Assembly (NCBI RefSeq): GCF_011378855.1 | Contig: NZ_WTLB01000022.1 | Coordinates: 1 to 41,840, forward strand | Source: Pseudoalteromonas sp. Z1A8 | Lineage (GTDB): Bacteria; Pseudomonadota; Gammaproteobacteria; Enterobacterales; Alteromonadaceae | Length of the DNA stretch: 41,840 bases | Direction of reading: 5' to 3' | In this document: positions 26,694 to 36,523 of the stretch, one piece after another | How the letters are laid out: every line of letters starts with the position of its first letter | Position numbering within the stretch: position 1 is the stretch's first letter | Translations under genes and position numbers: made by a program | Notes under the pieces: generated by a model | Told to the model about the DNA's origin: nothing | Seen by the model: the letters and a program-made list of their open reading frames with translations, nothing else | Databases searched by the model: none

Positions 26694-26716
26694 GTAGTAA
26701 GTAATCTTAGTGTCAA
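26688..26716 (-). promoter_or_regulatory. Promoter of the blaI-like/M56 operon
   Basis: On the minus strand a perfect TTGACA (26716-26711) is followed after 17 bases by TACATT (26693-26688). The -10 lies inside operator 2, so repressor binding would block RNA polymerase. GGAG follows, six bases before the repressor ATG. Confidence 0.75.
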
Positions 26717-26905
26717 TACAAAATTGACATGTGAATAAAAAACAAACGGTAGAAATATAAAAGCCATGGGAAGGTTTTATAAAAAAGGCATATAAAATAA
26801 AGAGGTATACTTATTAATAGATTTTAGAAAAACATAAAAAACGATAGTTTATTTTCAACTAACGCTTTTTATGCTTTAAAGTTTTTATGGAAGGTAGTGA
26901 GGTAA

Positions 26906-28177
26906 CTATGCTTTATCGAGCGCTTGGCTTACATCGGCAATTATGTCTGCAATGTTTTCAATACCGACTGACAAACGAATTAAATCGCGGCTTACGCCTG
27001 CATTTGCTAATTCTTCATCGTTTAATTGGCGGTGTGTGGTTGACGCAGGATGACACGCAAGTGACTTAGCATCGCCAATATTAACTAAGCGTAAAATCAT
27101 GTTTAGTGCATCAATAAAACGAGTACCTGCTTCTAGGCCACCAGCAATACCAAAGCTTAAAATACCCGATGCTTTACCACTGGTAATTTTTTGACTCATT
27201 TCGTTATACGGGCTTGATTCAAGCCCTGCGTAATTAACCCAAAGCACTTTTGGATGATTTTCTAAATACTCAGCCAAGTGCTGTGCATTTTCGCAGTGGC
27301 GATCCATTCTTAAGCCTAAGGTTTCAAGGCCGATTAAAATATCAGATGCGTTTTTAGGGGCAAGCGCTGCGCCGGTATTCCTAAGTGGCACTACTCTGCA
27401 GCGACCAATAAATGCAGCTTCAGCAAAAGCTTCGGTATAAACCACATTGTGATACGACGGATCGGGCTCGTTCATCATTGCAAAACGCGTAGCATTCGCT
27501 TTCCAATCAAATTTACCTGAGTCGACAATCATGCCGCCAATAGCAGTACCGTGCCCGTTTATATACTTTGTAAGTGAGTGAACCACTATATCGGCGCCCA
27601 GCTCAAATGGGCGGCATAAATACGGCGTAGCCACGGTATTATCAACAATAAGCGGCACACCTTTGCTATGTGCAATACGTGCTAAACGTTCAATATCAAC
27701 AATATTACCTGCAGGATTACCAATAGATTCACAAAAAACAGCACGGGTGTTGTCGTCAATTGCATTCTCGAACGCGGTAAAGTCATCGGCTTTAATCATG
27801 CGCGCTTCAATACCTTGCCTAGGTAGTGTATGTGCAAATAAGTTATACGTGCCACCATACACTTGGCTGGTGCTCACAATATTAGTACCTACTTCACACA
27901 AACATTGAATAGCATACGTAATAGCAGCCATCCCAGAGGCAACAGCCAGCCCACCAATACCTCCTTCCATTGCAGCAATACGTTGTTCAAGTACAGCATT
28001 GGTTGGGTTCATTATGCGGGTGTAAATATTCCCAGGTACTTTTAAATCGAATAAATCAGCGCCATGCTGCGTGTTATCAAATGTGTACGATGATGTATTG
28101 TAAATAGGCACGGCTGCAGATTTAGTTGTAGCTTCAGATTCGTAACCGTGATGCAGTGCTAATGACTCTAATTTCAT
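26906..28177 (-). CDS. metY: O-acetylhomoserine aminocarboxypropyltransferase/sulfhydrylase
   Basis: PLP enzyme of the Cys/Met gamma-family making homocysteine from O-acetylhomoserine and sulfide. Lys204 in VHSLTKYINGHGTAIGG binds PLP. The N-terminal RIMNPTNAVLEQRIAAMEGG and the VDNTVATPYLCRP block are typical. The ATG at 28177 has AAGGAA six bases upstream and gives 423 residues; the frame opens five codons earlier at a TTG whose AAGGAA is that same ribosome binding site, so the TTG is rejected. Transcribed alone; I see no clear terminator downstream and no convincing Met regulatory box upstream. Confidence 0.92.
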   Translation of the reverse strand: MKLESLALHHGYESEATTKSAAVPIYNTSSYTFDNTQHGADLFDLKVPGNIYTRIMNPTNAVLEQRIAAMEGGIGGLAVASGMAAITYAIQCLCEVGTNIVSTSQVYGGTYNLFAHTLPRQGIEARMIKADDFTAFENAIDDNTRAVFCESIGNPAGNIVDIERLARIAHSKGVPLIVDNTVATPYLCRPFELGADIVVHSLTKYINGHGTAIGGMIVDSGKFDWKANATRFAMMNEPDPSYHNVVYTEAFAEAAFIGRCRVVPLRNTGAALAPKNASDILIGLETLGLRMDRHCENAQHLAEYLENHPKVLWVNYAGLESSPYNEMSQKITSGKASGILSFGIAGGLEAGTRFIDALNMILRLVNIGDAKSLACHPASTTHRQLNDEELANAGVSRDLIRLSVGIENIADIIADVSQALDKA

Positions 28178-28365
28178 AATTATTTCCTTCAATTAATTTA
28201 CCACTAAGCTAGCACTTCTTGGCTATAAAATGCACATGAAATATATTAAAGGGTGTTGAGGAAAAGAATTAGAATGACACCCATCTAAATAATTTTGGTT
28301 TTTCACCTTACTGCGCGCGAGGTACACTCCCGCCTACACAAGAAAAACAATTAACGGTTAACTCC

Positions 28366-28400
28366 CAATAAAAAAGGCGCTTCCTTTACGGTAAGCGCCC
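28366..28400 (-). terminator. Terminator of the S46 peptidase gene
   Basis: On the minus strand, arms GGCGCTT/AAGCGCC with a small internal loop are followed by six T, 21 bases after the S46 peptidase stop. Confidence 0.85.
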
Positions 28401-28420
28401 TTCTCTATCTCACTAATTAC

Positions 28421-30592
28421 TTATTTTACGATTGTCATTTCGTCTAATAAGTTTTGTGCATTATCTACTTTATCCATTACCCACAGCATGTAGCGTGAAT
28501 CTACGTGGATTGAGCGATTAAGCTCTGGGTTGTAATCCCAATCACCAATAATACTTTCGTAAACACCGTCGAACAGTAAGCCTACAAGCTCTGCTTTGCC
28601 GTTAAGTGTTGGCGAACCTGAGTTACCACCGGTAGTGTCTACATTTGATAAAAAGTTAACAGGCACTGTATTCATACCACCCGTGTAATCACCGTAAAGC
28701 TTGGCTTTAATTTGCTCTTGTAACTTTTTAGGTGCATTAAATGGATCAACATCGGTGTTTTTAGCTAGTAACCCTTCAAGCGATGTAAAAGGTGTTGCTA
28801 CCAAGCCATCTTGAGGTGAGTAGCCGCCTACTGTGCCATAGGTTACACGGAGTGTGCTGTTGGCATCGGCGTATACCGGTTTGTTCTTAGCTTTGTTAAA
28901 CGCAATGATTGCGCTCATTAGCTCTGGGCGAGCTGCTTGTAATTTACCTGCAAGTGCTTTTGATTTATCTTCCTGTGCTTTCATTACTTTAAAGATTGCT
29001 TTAGCGTACTGCACAAATGGGTCTTGGCTTTGATTTAGCTGGCTAAACGATTGCTCAAATAATGAAGTGCGAACAGTGGCATTATCAAGTCTTGACTGTT
29101 CATACATGCTATCAAGTAACGCGCTTTGGGTTGCTTTATCAAAACCGTTTTGTACTTTAAATACGTTATCAACGTCGCTAAAACGCTCTTCTTTTGGAAG
29201 TGCTGCATATAGCTCTAAAAAGTGCAGTAAAATAGCTTTGTCTACTTTGCTATCATAACGGCGCGTCATGCGCTCAAGCCCTGCTTTAATGCGAGGTAAG
29301 TCACGTTCTTGATAACCAGATTCACGTTCGCTATTTGGCTTTTGTTTTTCGTAAGCTAAGCGGTATAAACGTCGTGCTGTACTGATCATTTGTGAGCGAT
29401 GTACATAACCTAACATGCGGTCGCGTTCACTGTGCTCTTGTGATTGCGCAATTAGCTCAGATAGCTCACCTAATACGCTTCCGTATTGTTCTTTACGCTC
29501 AGCATCACTATTGATCCATTGTGTTAAGTCTTGCTCAAACTGTTTTTTGCGCTCAAGCATAGTGCCTTTTTTGAAGCTTTCGATCATCGAACCATAGTTT
29601 TTAATATAGTTGTTATAACCTGCAATGGTGCTTTCGTAAGCAATACGCGCTTTACTGCCGTCTTCTGAGTTTTCTTCAATAAGCGACACGTATTTTGAGT
29701 TATGCTCACGTGCTTTAGGGTAGCTGTCGTTAAATACGTTATCTACCTCTGTTGCTATACGGTAGCGGTTAGTTCGCCCTGGATAACCTGTAACCATTAC
29801 AAAGTCGCCTTCTTGCACACCTTTGGCACTTACTTTTAGGTAAGAGTCTGGTACGTAAGGTACGTTGTCTTTGCTGTACTCTGCAGGTTTTCCATCTTTA
29901 CCTACATAGGCACGGTAAAAACCAAAGTCGCCTGTATGGCGCGGCCACATCCAGTTATCTATATCGCCACCATATTTACCTACGCCCATAGCCGGTGCAT
30001 AAGATAAGCGTACGTCTTTAATTTCAAGTGATTTAATTAAGTAAAACTCTAAACCACCGTGAAACGAATATACATTACAACGATAGCTTTCATCAGCTTC
30101 ACATTGCGCTACTAGTGCTTTTTCGTTTTTTTCGAGTGCGTCGTAGCGTGCTTTTGCTGTTAACTCGTTAGTACCTTTAATTACTTCATCTGTTACGTTG
30201 GTAACCGTTTTAGTTACATATACGCGTGAGCCAGGCGCTGCAGGTAAATCCTCAGCAGGACTTTTAGCTAAAAAGCCATTTTCTAAAATGTTGTTCTCAG
30301 GCGTTGAGTTATATTGTACCGAGCCATAAACACAGTGATGATTTGTAACCACTAAGCCTTTAGGCGATACAAACGATGCTGTACAGCCACCTAGGCTAAT
30401 TACCGCATTCATAGGAAATTCGGTTAATTTAGAAATAGATTCAACATCAATTTCAAGCCCTTTAGCTTTTAAAATTGATTCTAACTCTGGAAGTTGATGT
30501 GGTTGCCACATGCCTTCATCGGCAATGGCGCTACTTGAAAGTGATAGTGCGAATGTGGCTGCTAATGTAGCTACAAGAGGTTTTAAACGCAT
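28421..30592 (-). CDS. S46 family dipeptidyl peptidase (DPP7-like)
   Basis: Secreted serine exopeptidase releasing N-terminal dipeptides from peptides in the periplasm. Signal peptide 1-24 (ends AIA-DEG). The chymotrypsin-fold triad is visible: His in VTNHHCVYG (His85/86), Asp in KYGGDIDNWMWPRHTGDF, and Ser658 in TTGGNSGSPTLNG. Long insert helices (about 270-580) form the family's cap domain. The residue 18 positions after the catalytic Ser is Gly (LLFDG), which in the well-studied family members marks the hydrophobic-preferring DPP7 type rather than the Asp/Glu-specific DPP11 type with Arg. 723 residues is normal. Single-gene unit with its own terminator. Confidence 0.93.
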   Translation of the reverse strand: MRLKPLVATLAATFALSLSSSAIADEGMWQPHQLPELESILKAKGLEIDVESISKLTEFPMNAVISLGGCTASFVSPKGLVVTNHHCVYGSVQYNSTPENNILENGFLAKSPAEDLPAAPGSRVYVTKTVTNVTDEVIKGTNELTAKARYDALEKNEKALVAQCEADESYRCNVYSFHGGLEFYLIKSLEIKDVRLSYAPAMGVGKYGGDIDNWMWPRHTGDFGFYRAYVGKDGKPAEYSKDNVPYVPDSYLKVSAKGVQEGDFVMVTGYPGRTNRYRIATEVDNVFNDSYPKAREHNSKYVSLIEENSEDGSKARIAYESTIAGYNNYIKNYGSMIESFKKGTMLERKKQFEQDLTQWINSDAERKEQYGSVLGELSELIAQSQEHSERDRMLGYVHRSQMISTARRLYRLAYEKQKPNSERESGYQERDLPRIKAGLERMTRRYDSKVDKAILLHFLELYAALPKEERFSDVDNVFKVQNGFDKATQSALLDSMYEQSRLDNATVRTSLFEQSFSQLNQSQDPFVQYAKAIFKVMKAQEDKSKALAGKLQAARPELMSAIIAFNKAKNKPVYADANSTLRVTYGTVGGYSPQDGLVATPFTSLEGLLAKNTDVDPFNAPKKLQEQIKAKLYGDYTGGMNTVPVNFLSNVDTTGGNSGSPTLNGKAELVGLLFDGVYESIIGDWDYNPELNRSIHVDSRYMLWVMDKVDNAQNLLDEMTIVK

Positions 30593-30697
30593 TATAGAAT
30601 CCTTTTTATTTGTTTCTATAACAGGTTACTCGCGATGCGATAATAAGGTCAATAGCCATGTAATGATTTGTTACAATCGAGTGTTTAATCTTACTCT

Positions 30698-32782
30698 TTA
30701 TTTAAAATTAATTGAAAAATCAAGAAATTGTTTTGCTGGTATTGGTTTGCTAAAATAAAAGCCTTGCATATAATCACAGCCCAATTCGTTTAATAAAGTG
30801 TGTTGCTCTTTTGTTTCTACGCCTTCGGCTACCACTGTCAGTCCTAAGCTGTGCGACATGGCAATGATTGCTCTCACTAAATTGCAATCTTCATTATTTA
30901 ACACAATGCCATCTATAAAACTTCTGTCTATTTTGAGTACATTAAAAGGGTACTCTCTTAAATAACTTAATGACGAATAACCTGTACCAAAATCATCCAT
31001 TGATAAGTTAATGCCTAATGCCGTAATTTCAGTCAATATATCAACAACATTAGTATGGCAACTCATCAATACTCCCTCAGTAATTTCAAGCTCTAAACTT
31101 TCGGGGTTTACTTGTGCATCAATAAGTGAATTTTGAATAAAGCGAAGTAACCCTGCGTCTCTAAATTGACGAGGAGATAAGTTAACTGCCATTGTATATT
31201 TTTGTTCGCGTTTACAAGTGCTTTGCCACTCATTTAAAAAATGTAATGCTTGGCTAATTACAAATTTACCAATAGGTACAATTAATCCTGTATTTTCCGC
31301 TATAGGTATAAACTCATCGGGTGTTACATTCCCTAACTCAGGGTTATGCCAGCGTAATAACGCTTCAGCGCCAATAATATGTTTATTTTTAACGTCTAAT
31401 TGAGGTTGGTAATATAGTTCGAATTCATTACGCTCAAGGGCACCACTCATTTGCTCTTCAATTGATAAACGCCGCTGGATTACTACATTCATTTGCTTTG
31501 CAAAAAAAGAATAGGTGTTTCGGCCTAATGCTTTAGCTTGATACATTGCGGTATCTGCGTTACGTAGTAAATCCGAAGCTGAACTGCCATTTTCAGGGTA
31601 CATAGCAATGCCAGCACTTAGCGTAACCATTAATTCACGCCCTTCTATTCTAAATGGCTCTCTAAAACTTTTAAGTAACTTGTCTATTATACGCAGTGCG
31701 CTTTTTGCACAAGATAAGTCGTGTAATAATACAATAAACTCATCACCACCTAGTCGCCCTACTGTACCATTATCACTAATAATTTCCTGAAGTCTTGCAG
31801 CAGCTTCAATTAATAATTTATCGCCAACTTCATGCCCAAGTGAGTCGTTAATTTTTTTAAAATCATCTAAATCCAGAAAACAAACAGCGGCATTACCTTT
31901 ATTTTCATCTGCATCTTTTAAAATTTTTGATAACTTATCTAGCGCTAAAAACCGATTAGGAAGTAATGTTAAGCTATCAAAATAGGCTTGATGGCGTATT
32001 AACTCATCTGATTTATGTTGTTCGGTAATATCACGAACAATAACCATGACTTGCTCATATTGAGGTACATGATTTACACGGGCTTCAAAATATACAGTGC
32101 CTTTGGGCAGCCTCAGTTCGTACTCAAAGCTAACCATTTCTTTTTGCTTTAATGCTTGGGCAATATTAACCTGAAATTTAATTGCAATTTCATCAGGCAA
32201 TACAGCAAACATGCTTTTACCAATAAATTCGTCAGGATTAACATAGAGGTTATTTTCATTACTGGCGTGGTAGTCAATAATAGTGCCATCTTCTTGCATT
32301 AAGAAAAATAAATCAGGGATTGCTTCGAAAATGGTTTCGAGCATTTTTTCTTTGAAAATAGCCTGTCCTTGAGCTTTTTTTACATCGGTTAAATCAATAT
32401 CTATGCAATACATTTGTTTAATATTATATTGATTAATAAACATTACATGGCTTGAAAACACACACACCAGCGTGCCATTTTTGCGCTGTAAGGTAATCTC
32501 CGCTGCAGGAATTTCTGTACCGTTGTTAAGCCAATTAGTATGAGCCGATACAACCGCATCTTGCATTGGGGTAGGAATAATTAAATCTTCAAGCTTTTGC
32601 CCAGCAGCTTCTTGTGCACTATAGCCATAAAGATACTCACTACCTTTATTCCAATAAATTACACGTCGTTGCTCATCATACCCCTGCACAGAAATAGCGC
32701 TAACCGCGTCAAATAGCTGATGAAGCGGATCGTTTATAACAAACTTATGGGTTAGCACATTTACAGCTTTATCTATTTTCAT
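30698..32782 (-). CDS. PAS-PAS-GGDEF-EAL cyclic-di-GMP protein
   Basis: Cytoplasmic c-di-GMP signalling protein with two PAS-type sensor domains (about 20-130 and 145-255), GGDEF domain (about 260-430) and EAL domain (about 440-690). GGDEF is intact at 345-349 (GRLGGDEFIVLL) and EAL at 473-475 (GAEALLRWHN), followed by MAVNLSPRQFR, DDFGTGYSSLSYL and LKIDRSF, so phosphodiesterase activity is expected; cyclase activity is possible. The RxxD inhibition site before GGDEF is absent. No membrane segments. The ATG at 32782 is preferred to the frame's TTG at 32800. 694 residues. It lies behind the M61 terminator and divides S46 and M61 peptidase genes. Confidence 0.92.
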   Translation of the reverse strand: MKIDKAVNVLTHKFVINDPLHQLFDAVSAISVQGYDEQRRVIYWNKGSEYLYGYSAQEAAGQKLEDLIIPTPMQDAVVSAHTNWLNNGTEIPAAEITLQRKNGTLVCVFSSHVMFINQYNIKQMYCIDIDLTDVKKAQGQAIFKEKMLETIFEAIPDLFFLMQEDGTIIDYHASNENNLYVNPDEFIGKSMFAVLPDEIAIKFQVNIAQALKQKEMVSFEYELRLPKGTVYFEARVNHVPQYEQVMVIVRDITEQHKSDELIRHQAYFDSLTLLPNRFLALDKLSKILKDADENKGNAAVCFLDLDDFKKINDSLGHEVGDKLLIEAAARLQEIISDNGTVGRLGGDEFIVLLHDLSCAKSALRIIDKLLKSFREPFRIEGRELMVTLSAGIAMYPENGSSASDLLRNADTAMYQAKALGRNTYSFFAKQMNVVIQRRLSIEEQMSGALERNEFELYYQPQLDVKNKHIIGAEALLRWHNPELGNVTPDEFIPIAENTGLIVPIGKFVISQALHFLNEWQSTCKREQKYTMAVNLSPRQFRDAGLLRFIQNSLIDAQVNPESLELEITEGVLMSCHTNVVDILTEITALGINLSMDDFGTGYSSLSYLREYPFNVLKIDRSFIDGIVLNNEDCNLVRAIIAMSHSLGLTVVAEGVETKEQHTLLNELGCDYMQGFYFSKPIPAKQFLDFSINFK

Positions 32783-32884
32783 TGTCAGTCGATGATCCAA
32801 AAGAGCTTTGCTTTTGATAATAGTACTTAATGATTGTTTTTACCTATGTCAGTTGTGTTTTAAATTTCAATTGATTTGTTTTTA

Positions 32885-32914
32885 GCAATAAAAAAGGAGC
32901 CTAAGCTCCTTTTT
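32885..32914 (-). terminator. Terminator of the M61 peptidase gene
   Basis: 9-bp stem AAAAGGAGC/GCTCCTTTT with a 4-base loop; T run on both strands. It separates the M61 peptidase from the GGDEF-EAL gene downstream. Confidence 0.9.
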
Positions 32915-32939
32915 AAAACTAACTTAGATAAATAACGTA

Positions 32940-34727
32940 TTATTTTTCGGTTACATCATTTGGATGTTCAACACCAATCCACGCTTTAAATAATGCCTTT
33001 TGCGCAAGCGTTGCGTCTTTATCTGCAACTACTTTTTTAGGCTTATCAAAATCTTCTGATAGCACTAATGTTAAGCTTTCAAGTGCATCACGACGAAGAT
33101 AGTCAATGGCTACCTTGTCGCCAGCTTTAAACGTTTCTAGGCTGGTTTTTAAATCTTTACCTACGTGATGTTTGTTTATAGCGACAATTTTATCATCGGT
33201 AGTTAAACCTGCTTTCCATGCGCTTCCACCGCGGCGAACATAGCTTAGGGTAAGTAGTTCACCTGTGTTTTTAGCAGTAGCATCAATGCTTGCGAGGGCT
33301 TTTGCTTTTTCAGGACGTTCAAATTTCAAGCCTACTTTAGTAAGTAGTTCATCAAAGTTGATACTTGCTGGCGATTCTACATTTTCCTGCCACCAGCTTG
33401 AGTAATCACGCCCTGTTAAGTCTTTTAAAATATTAAGCACGTCTACGTCTGTAAAACCGGCTGGCATTTTATGATTGTTATAAAGTGCTTTGTGCACGTC
33501 GCGATAGCTTATTTTACCCTGGCTTTTTTCAAGTAGGTCGATATCTAAAGCTAAAGAGAGTAACGAGCCCTCAGAATAAATGTTGGTGCTGTAGTTACGT
33601 GCATGATCGCCACCTTGATTAATCCATTTATCAAAGCTTGTTTCGCTTGCGCTTTGCACTTCACGGCCCGGTGTTTGTAAATGGCGATTAATGGTTTTGC
33701 TCATCACTTTAAAAAATTCATCTGTGGTTTCAATACCAGAGCGAACCATTAAATGGTCTTCAAAATAACTTGTTGAACCTTCAGCGATCCACAATAGTTT
33801 TGAGTAGTTCATGTTCGTGTAATCGTAAGGCACCAAACCTTGAGGGCGGTATGCTTTAACATTCCACGTATGAACAAACTCATGCGCAGCGGTGCTAATA
33901 AAGGCTAGGTAATCTTCGCGGCTACCAAATCGATCGCGTGGACGTTGAATAATTGTTGAATTTAAATGCTCTGTAGCACCACCTGCGCCCGACGTAGCAT
34001 GAACCATAAATACATAACGTTCATACGGATAGCCATCCCAAATTACATTTCCAGTAGCAACTAATTTTTTAAGATCGGTAAGCATTTGCTCTACGTCGTA
34101 GTTACCTTCGCCCCATATAACTAAATCATATTCACGGCCGTCTACTTCAAAAGTATGTAACTGATTAATACCTGTTTCGATTGGCGAATCAACAAGTACG
34201 TCGTAATCAGCTGCTTTAAAAGTATTTTTACCTTTTAAATTATCCATACCCGATACTGAGCGCCATTTTTTAGGCACGTCTAAATTAACGGTTACAGGCT
34301 CTTGGCGAAACGCCTCACTGAACATAAAAAAACCTGACGCATCTATAAATGCATGGCTGTCGTCGATATGGCGAGCACGCTTGCCAAGTTCGTTTGCATA
34401 CACTTGGTAGTCAACATTAACTTCTGTTGGCTCATTAAGGTGAATACGCCATGTACTGTGGTCAATTTTTTCCCATTTTAACTCTTTGCCATCTTCATCT
34501 TTAGCTTTGAAATAACGAATACCATTGGCGAGGTTTAGCATTTCGTAACGACCCGTACGCCATGCTGGAAGTTTTATATCAAGATGTGCTTGCGCAGTTT
34601 TTGGAAACTCGACACTTACATCACCTAAATGGTGCTGTGGTTGCGAAATTTCTAAAGAATAATTCACATCGGCAAATACAGGTGCTGAACATGCAGCTAG
34701 GATAGAAAGGGCTAATAACTTTTTCAT
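32940..34727 (-). CDS. M61 family metallopeptidase with PDZ domain
   Basis: Exported zinc peptidase of the glycyl aminopeptidase (M61) family. Signal peptide MKKLLALSILAACSAPVFA at 1-19. An N-terminal beta-rich domain (about 20-170) precedes the catalytic domain, with zinc motif HEFVH (282-286) plus the typical TWN, and the glutamate ligand in LWIAEGSTSYFEDHL (Glu316). A C-terminal PDZ domain (about 475-560; RRGGSAWKAGLTTDDKIVAINK) may bind substrate termini. Start at 34727 with AAGAG upstream, since the 14 earlier residues of the open frame precede the signal peptide and lack support. 595 residues. Divergent from the GGEEF gene. Confidence 0.92.
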   Translation of the reverse strand: MKKLLALSILAACSAPVFADVNYSLEISQPQHHLGDVSVEFPKTAQAHLDIKLPAWRTGRYEMLNLANGIRYFKAKDEDGKELKWEKIDHSTWRIHLNEPTEVNVDYQVYANELGKRARHIDDSHAFIDASGFFMFSEAFRQEPVTVNLDVPKKWRSVSGMDNLKGKNTFKAADYDVLVDSPIETGINQLHTFEVDGREYDLVIWGEGNYDVEQMLTDLKKLVATGNVIWDGYPYERYVFMVHATSGAGGATEHLNSTIIQRPRDRFGSREDYLAFISTAAHEFVHTWNVKAYRPQGLVPYDYTNMNYSKLLWIAEGSTSYFEDHLMVRSGIETTDEFFKVMSKTINRHLQTPGREVQSASETSFDKWINQGGDHARNYSTNIYSEGSLLSLALDIDLLEKSQGKISYRDVHKALYNNHKMPAGFTDVDVLNILKDLTGRDYSSWWQENVESPASINFDELLTKVGLKFERPEKAKALASIDATAKNTGELLTLSYVRRGGSAWKAGLTTDDKIVAINKHHVGKDLKTSLETFKAGDKVAIDYLRRDALESLTLVLSEDFDKPKKVVADKDATLAQKALFKAWIGVEHPNDVTEK

Positions 34728-34931
34728 AGAAACTCTTAGTGGAAACTTAATTGCTTGCAAGACTAACAAGCTGCTATTTAAAAGTGAATTAAATACGACA
34801 AATTGCCCTGTATACGAGTTTATACGTAGTAGCTCATTAAAATTTCTAAGTTTTTTACTAGATAACTACACATAATAAGAATTTGTTGTAAACTAAAGAT
34901 AATGAAATTAAATTGATGGCGGTACGCTTAG

Positions 34932-36461
34932 GTGTCACAAAGATCTAACGCAGCAGATAAAAAGCTAAAACAAGCAATTGATGCTCGTATGGCTGTTGAA
35001 AGTGCACGCAAACATCAAGTGGATATTTTGTGTGACTTTACGGCTAAATTATCGTTGAGCTGTAAAGGGCTAGATATTGAGTTAGATAACCGCCTTGCCA
35101 AATTTAGAAGTGCCCTAAATATGAGTTTTGAGAATATTTCTCCACTTATTAGTGAAACTTTAACATTACTTAAAAACCAAGAATCAGTTCAACAAACCCA
35201 ACAACGTGATTTATTCAACAATGTGCAAAATGCAGGTAAACAGCTACAAAAAACCAAGGGTTTACCTGATGAGACACGTAGATCTCTAAGAAACCTACTT
35301 GATAATGAAATTAATAATGTCCATTCAGTGCATGGTTATATCCCACTTCTTGATCAACTTATATCGTTTTACCACCAAGCTTTAATAACAAAACAAGACC
35401 CAGTAATTGATAAAAAGCTACCTACTGTACAGAGCCATGCAAATAAACTGCTTGAACTTGCTAATGAACTTGTTCTGGAAGATGAAGCTACTCAACAAAT
35501 TAATCATATAAAAAATAGCATTACCGCAAGTAAAACTATAACTGCATTGCTTGATGCAGCGATTAGCATTATCGATGTAGTGGTAAAAAATATAAGTAAA
35601 GAACGTAAATCGGCACAAAGCTTTTTAGTTTCATTAAATCAAACCCTTGAAGATTTACACAATTCTATTATCTCAACTAGCAAGCACTCTGAGTCAATGG
35701 AAGTTGAGTTTGACTCATTAAATAAAAGTATAGAACTAAAAATAAAAAACCTTAATGAGCAAACCCAAAAAGCCACGTCAATTTCATCTTTAAAAGAGCT
35801 TGTAGATAACGAATTAAAATCACTAAGCGAAGATTTTATAGCGAAAGAAAAACTTGAGCGAAAAGACAGAGAAATGCTTAGCTCTAGCTTTAATGAAATA
35901 AATAAACGTATTGGTACTTTGGAAGGTAAGTTAACTACGTATAAAAAACGATTAAACGAGCAGCGCTTTAAAAGCTTACTTGATGGGCTTACAAAACTGC
36001 CTAACAGAGCCGCATTTGATGAACGCTACGATCACGAAATGCACTTGTTTAATGTACAACCATCAGATGTTACGCTTGCAGTTATTGATGTTGACCACTT
36101 TAAATCTGTAAATGATAGATTTGGCCACACAGCCGGCGACATAACACTTCAGGTTATATCAAAAGCACTGCAAAAATCAGTCAGAAAATCTGATTTTATA
36201 GCGCGTTATGGCGGTGAAGAATTTGTACTATTAATGCCAGGTGTATCGCTAGAAAACGCAACATTACCCCTGGATAAAGTAAGAAAGGTGATTAAAAATA
36301 TCCCTTTTAAATTTAAAGACAAACAAATCGAGATCACTATTTCAATAGGTGCAACTCAATTTAAAAAAGGTGATACGCTATTAAAAGCCTTTGATAGAGC
36401 TGATGATGCCCTTTACGATGCCAAAAATTCAGGGCGAGATAGACTTTGTACCAGTAAGTAA
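34932..36461 (+). CDS. Diguanylate cyclase with N-terminal helical domain
   Basis: Makes c-di-GMP from two GTP. The C-terminal GGDEF domain (about 345-505) has the active motif GGEEF at 427-431 and the allosteric inhibition site RKSD (418-421) five residues before it, so product inhibition is expected. The first ~340 residues are almost entirely helical and heptad-like, with no membrane segment or recognisable sensor fold; they probably form a dimerising or signal-receiving coiled coil. The start is GTG with a weak ribosome binding site, so it may be poorly expressed or start slightly elsewhere. No neighbour explains the input signal. Confidence 0.9.
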   Translation: MSQRSNAADKKLKQAIDARMAVESARKHQVDILCDFTAKLSLSCKGLDIELDNRLAKFRSALNMSFENISPLISETLTLLKNQESVQQTQQRDLFNNVQNAGKQLQKTKGLPDETRRSLRNLLDNEINNVHSVHGYIPLLDQLISFYHQALITKQDPVIDKKLPTVQSHANKLLELANELVLEDEATQQINHIKNSITASKTITALLDAAISIIDVVVKNISKERKSAQSFLVSLNQTLEDLHNSIISTSKHSESMEVEFDSLNKSIELKIKNLNEQTQKATSISSLKELVDNELKSLSEDFIAKEKLERKDREMLSSSFNEINKRIGTLEGKLTTYKKRLNEQRFKSLLDGLTKLPNRAAFDERYDHEMHLFNVQPSDVTLAVIDVDHFKSVNDRFGHTAGDITLQVISKALQKSVRKSDFIARYGGEEFVLLMPGVSLENATLPLDKVRKVIKNIPFKFKDKQIEITISIGATQFKKGDTLLKAFDRADDALYDAKNSGRDRLCTSK

Positions 36462-36523
36462 TGTCATAGCTATTATAACTTTATGACAAGCAGTTTTACG
36501 ATTTAGCAGTAAGGAGAACGTCT

